Positions 5,230 through 6,378 of a DNA stretch of 6,378 bases are shown piece by piece. The position numbers and the translations under genes are program-made. The notes beneath the pieces are model-generated. The model was given only the letters and a program-made list of their open reading frames with translations, searched no databases and had not been told where the DNA came from. The stretch comes from Syntrophomonadaceae bacterium. GTDB lineage: Bacteria; Bacillota; Dethiobacteria; DTU022. The stretch lies in contig SLHT01000265.1 of the NCBI GenBank assembly GCA_007136055.1, positions 1 through 6,378 of the forward strand, in the 5' to 3' direction. Position 1 is the stretch's first letter. Each line of letters starts with the position of its first letter.

Positions 5230-6138
5230 GTGCCTGTTGATGAGCATAAGTGGTTAATTGAAAAAACCTCGCCCTATTCAGCGCATATGTTCAGCGTGAG
5301 TAAGTACCTGGTAAGCTTAAAGACCCTGTACCAGCAGGTTGAAATTGCTGAATCTCAACTATATGGGCGGGTATTAATTTTAGACGGCAAAATTCAGTCT
5401 GCTGAATATGATGAATATATCTACCACGAAGCGCTGGTCCATCCGGCTATGTTGATAAACCCGCAACCACAGCGGATCCTGATTACAGGAGGGGGCGAGG
5501 GCGCCACCCTGCGTGAAATATTAAAACATCCTGATGTTAAAAAGGTGGTTATGGTCGATCTCGACAAGGAAGTAGTCGATCTTTGCCGTGAGTATTTGCC
5601 CACCTGGCATCGGGGCAGTTTTGACGATTCACGCCTCAACCTGGTTTATATGGATGCCAGGAAGTATCTTGAAGAAAACGATGAACAATTCGATGTTATT
5701 ATCAGCGATATTCCTGAACCAGTAGAAAAGGGACCTGCTCTAAAATTGTTTACGGGTCAGTATTATGCCCTCGTAAAAAATCGGCTTGCAAAAAACGGGC
5801 TGTTTGCCCTGCAGGCCGGGGATTGTGGCTTGCCTTTTATTGAAGTGCACAGCGCAATTAACAATACATTGAGACAGCAAATGCCTTCTGTGCGCTCATA
5901 TCGAACCTTTGTTCCTTCTTTTAATACAGATTGGGGTTATATCATTGCTTCGCCAGGGATAATAGAACTACCAACAGCTGCAGAGTATGACCAGGTTATC
6001 AGAGAAAAATCTATAGACCTTAAGTATTTTGACGGAGAAACAGCAGCAGGTATGTTTTCACTTCCCAGAGATATCAGGAAACGGCTTGCTGAAGAGACTA
6101 AAATAATTGATGATAATCAGCTTTTGACAGTTTATTAA
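5230..6138 (+). CDS. speE: Aminopropyltransferase (spermidine synthase family), Thermus SpeE/ACL5-like type
   Basis: A 302-residue aminopropyltransferase that moves the aminopropyl group of decarboxylated S-adenosylmethionine to an amine acceptor. After a beta-strand N-terminal region (about 1-60, with GRVLILDGKIQSAEYDEYIYHE at 46-67), the Rossmann-like domain starts at GGGEGATLRE (87-96). VVMVDLD (106-112) supplies the acidic ribose contact D110. MDARKYL (141-147) supplies D142 near the adenine. VIISDIPEP (157-164) holds the presumed catalytic base D160. GPALKLFT follows at 168-175. The motifs GGGEGAT, YIYHE, DAR and QAG resemble Thermus thermophilus triamine/agmatine aminopropyltransferase and plant thermospermine synthase, rather than the GGGDGG, YQE and DSSDP motifs of classical spermidine synthases. 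The acceptor may therefore be agmatine or spermidine, not putrescine. Unusually, the second Asp of the DxxD pair is Glu (E163). It lies between speD and ndk in one operon. Family is certain; acceptor is uncertain. Confidence 0.92.
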   Translation: MPVDEHKWLIEKTSPYSAHMFSVSKYLVSLKTLYQQVEIAESQLYGRVLILDGKIQSAEYDEYIYHEALVHPAMLINPQPQRILITGGGEGATLREILKHPDVKKVVMVDLDKEVVDLCREYLPTWHRGSFDDSRLNLVYMDARKYLEENDEQFDVIISDIPEPVEKGPALKLFTGQYYALVKNRLAKNGLFALQAGDCGLPFIEVHSAINNTLRQQMPSVRSYRTFVPSFNTDWGYIIASPGIIELPTAAEYDQVIREKSIDLKYFDGETAAGMFSLPRDIRKRLAEETKIIDDNQLLTVY

Positions 6139-6156
6139 AAACCGGGAGGAACAAAG

Positions 6157-6378
6157 ATGAAAAGCAGGGAGCAGACGTTTTTAATGGTTAAACCCGACGG
6201 GGTGCAGAGAGGACTGGTTGGTAACGTAATCAGCCGCCTGGAAAACAAAGGTTTTAAACTGGTGGCGCTGAAGATGATCTATATTGATAGTGACCTTGCC
6301 GCCCGGCATTACGGTGAACATAAGGGCAAGCCTTTTTATGAGGGTCTGATTAAATTTATTACTTCAGCACCAGTAGTA
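6157..6378 (+). CDS. ndk: Nucleoside diphosphate kinase, N-terminal part, 3' truncated by window edge
   Basis: The first 74 codons of nucleoside diphosphate kinase, which moves the gamma phosphate of ATP to other NDPs through a phosphohistidine. The start is the ATG at 6157, six bases after GGGAGGA (6144-6150). The translation begins MKSREQTFLMVKPDGVQRGL and contains K12 in the VKPDGVQRGLVG signature, Y52 in RHYGEHKGKPF, and F60, all at the usual family positions. It ends at the window edge after the expected FITSAPVV. About half of the usual 130-150-residue enzyme is missing, including the active-site histidine (near residue 117), only because the window ends. It starts 18 bases after the speE stop with no terminator between, so it is likely cotranscribed with the polyamine genes. 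Confidence 0.95.
   Translation, partial: MKSREQTFLMVKPDGVQRGLVGNVISRLENKGFKLVALKMIYIDSDLAARHYGEHKGKPFYEGLIKFITSAPVV

Overview
The window reads as a stretch of bacterial chromosome, most likely from an anaerobic Gram-positive (Bacillota, clostridial-type) organism. This is inferred from strong AGGAGG-type ribosome binding sites, a good sigma-A-type promoter, tight operons, a short Thermotoga/Bacillus-type SpeD, and an ADP-forming acyl-CoA synthetase typical of fermentative anaerobes. Species cannot be named from the sequence. No mobile element, CRISPR array, tRNA or rRNA is visible.

Layout. (1) Bases 1-1246, plus strand: the C-terminal part of a TRAP transporter membrane permease, cut by the left edge, then an ATP-binding-type universal stress protein 26 bases later, closed by a strong intrinsic terminator. 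(2) Bases 1350-4547, minus strand: a two-gene operon. The first gene is a 704-residue fused alpha-beta ADP-forming acyl-CoA synthetase. The second, 21 bases downstream, is a P-loop/DRTGG protein resembling the regulatory N-terminal part of long phosphotransacetylases. (3) Bases 4548-4817: a divergent intergenic region with a clear promoter for the right-hand operon, overlapped by two perfect inverted repeats. (4) Bases 4818-6378, plus strand: speD (S-adenosylmethionine decarboxylase), speE (an aminopropyltransferase) and the first 74 codons of ndk (nucleoside diphosphate kinase), cut by the right edge.

How the genes work together. SpeD makes decarboxylated S-adenosylmethionine, and the SpeE-type enzyme transfers its aminopropyl group to an amine, so the right-hand operon makes polyamines. 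The SpeE sequence looks more like the Thermus triamine/agmatine aminopropyltransferase and plant thermospermine synthase branch than like classical spermidine synthase, so its acceptor may not be putrescine. In the middle operon the synthetase can conserve energy as ATP while releasing an organic acid from its CoA thioester; its partner is plausibly a regulator. The TRAP/Usp pair fits a secondary solute importer with an associated nucleotide-binding modulator.

Most of the window is recognisable metabolism and I do not see a clearly new system. The points most worth a second look are the synthetase/DRTGG pairing, the atypical SpeE active-site motifs, and the two dyads placed on the -35 and -10 boxes of the speD promoter.
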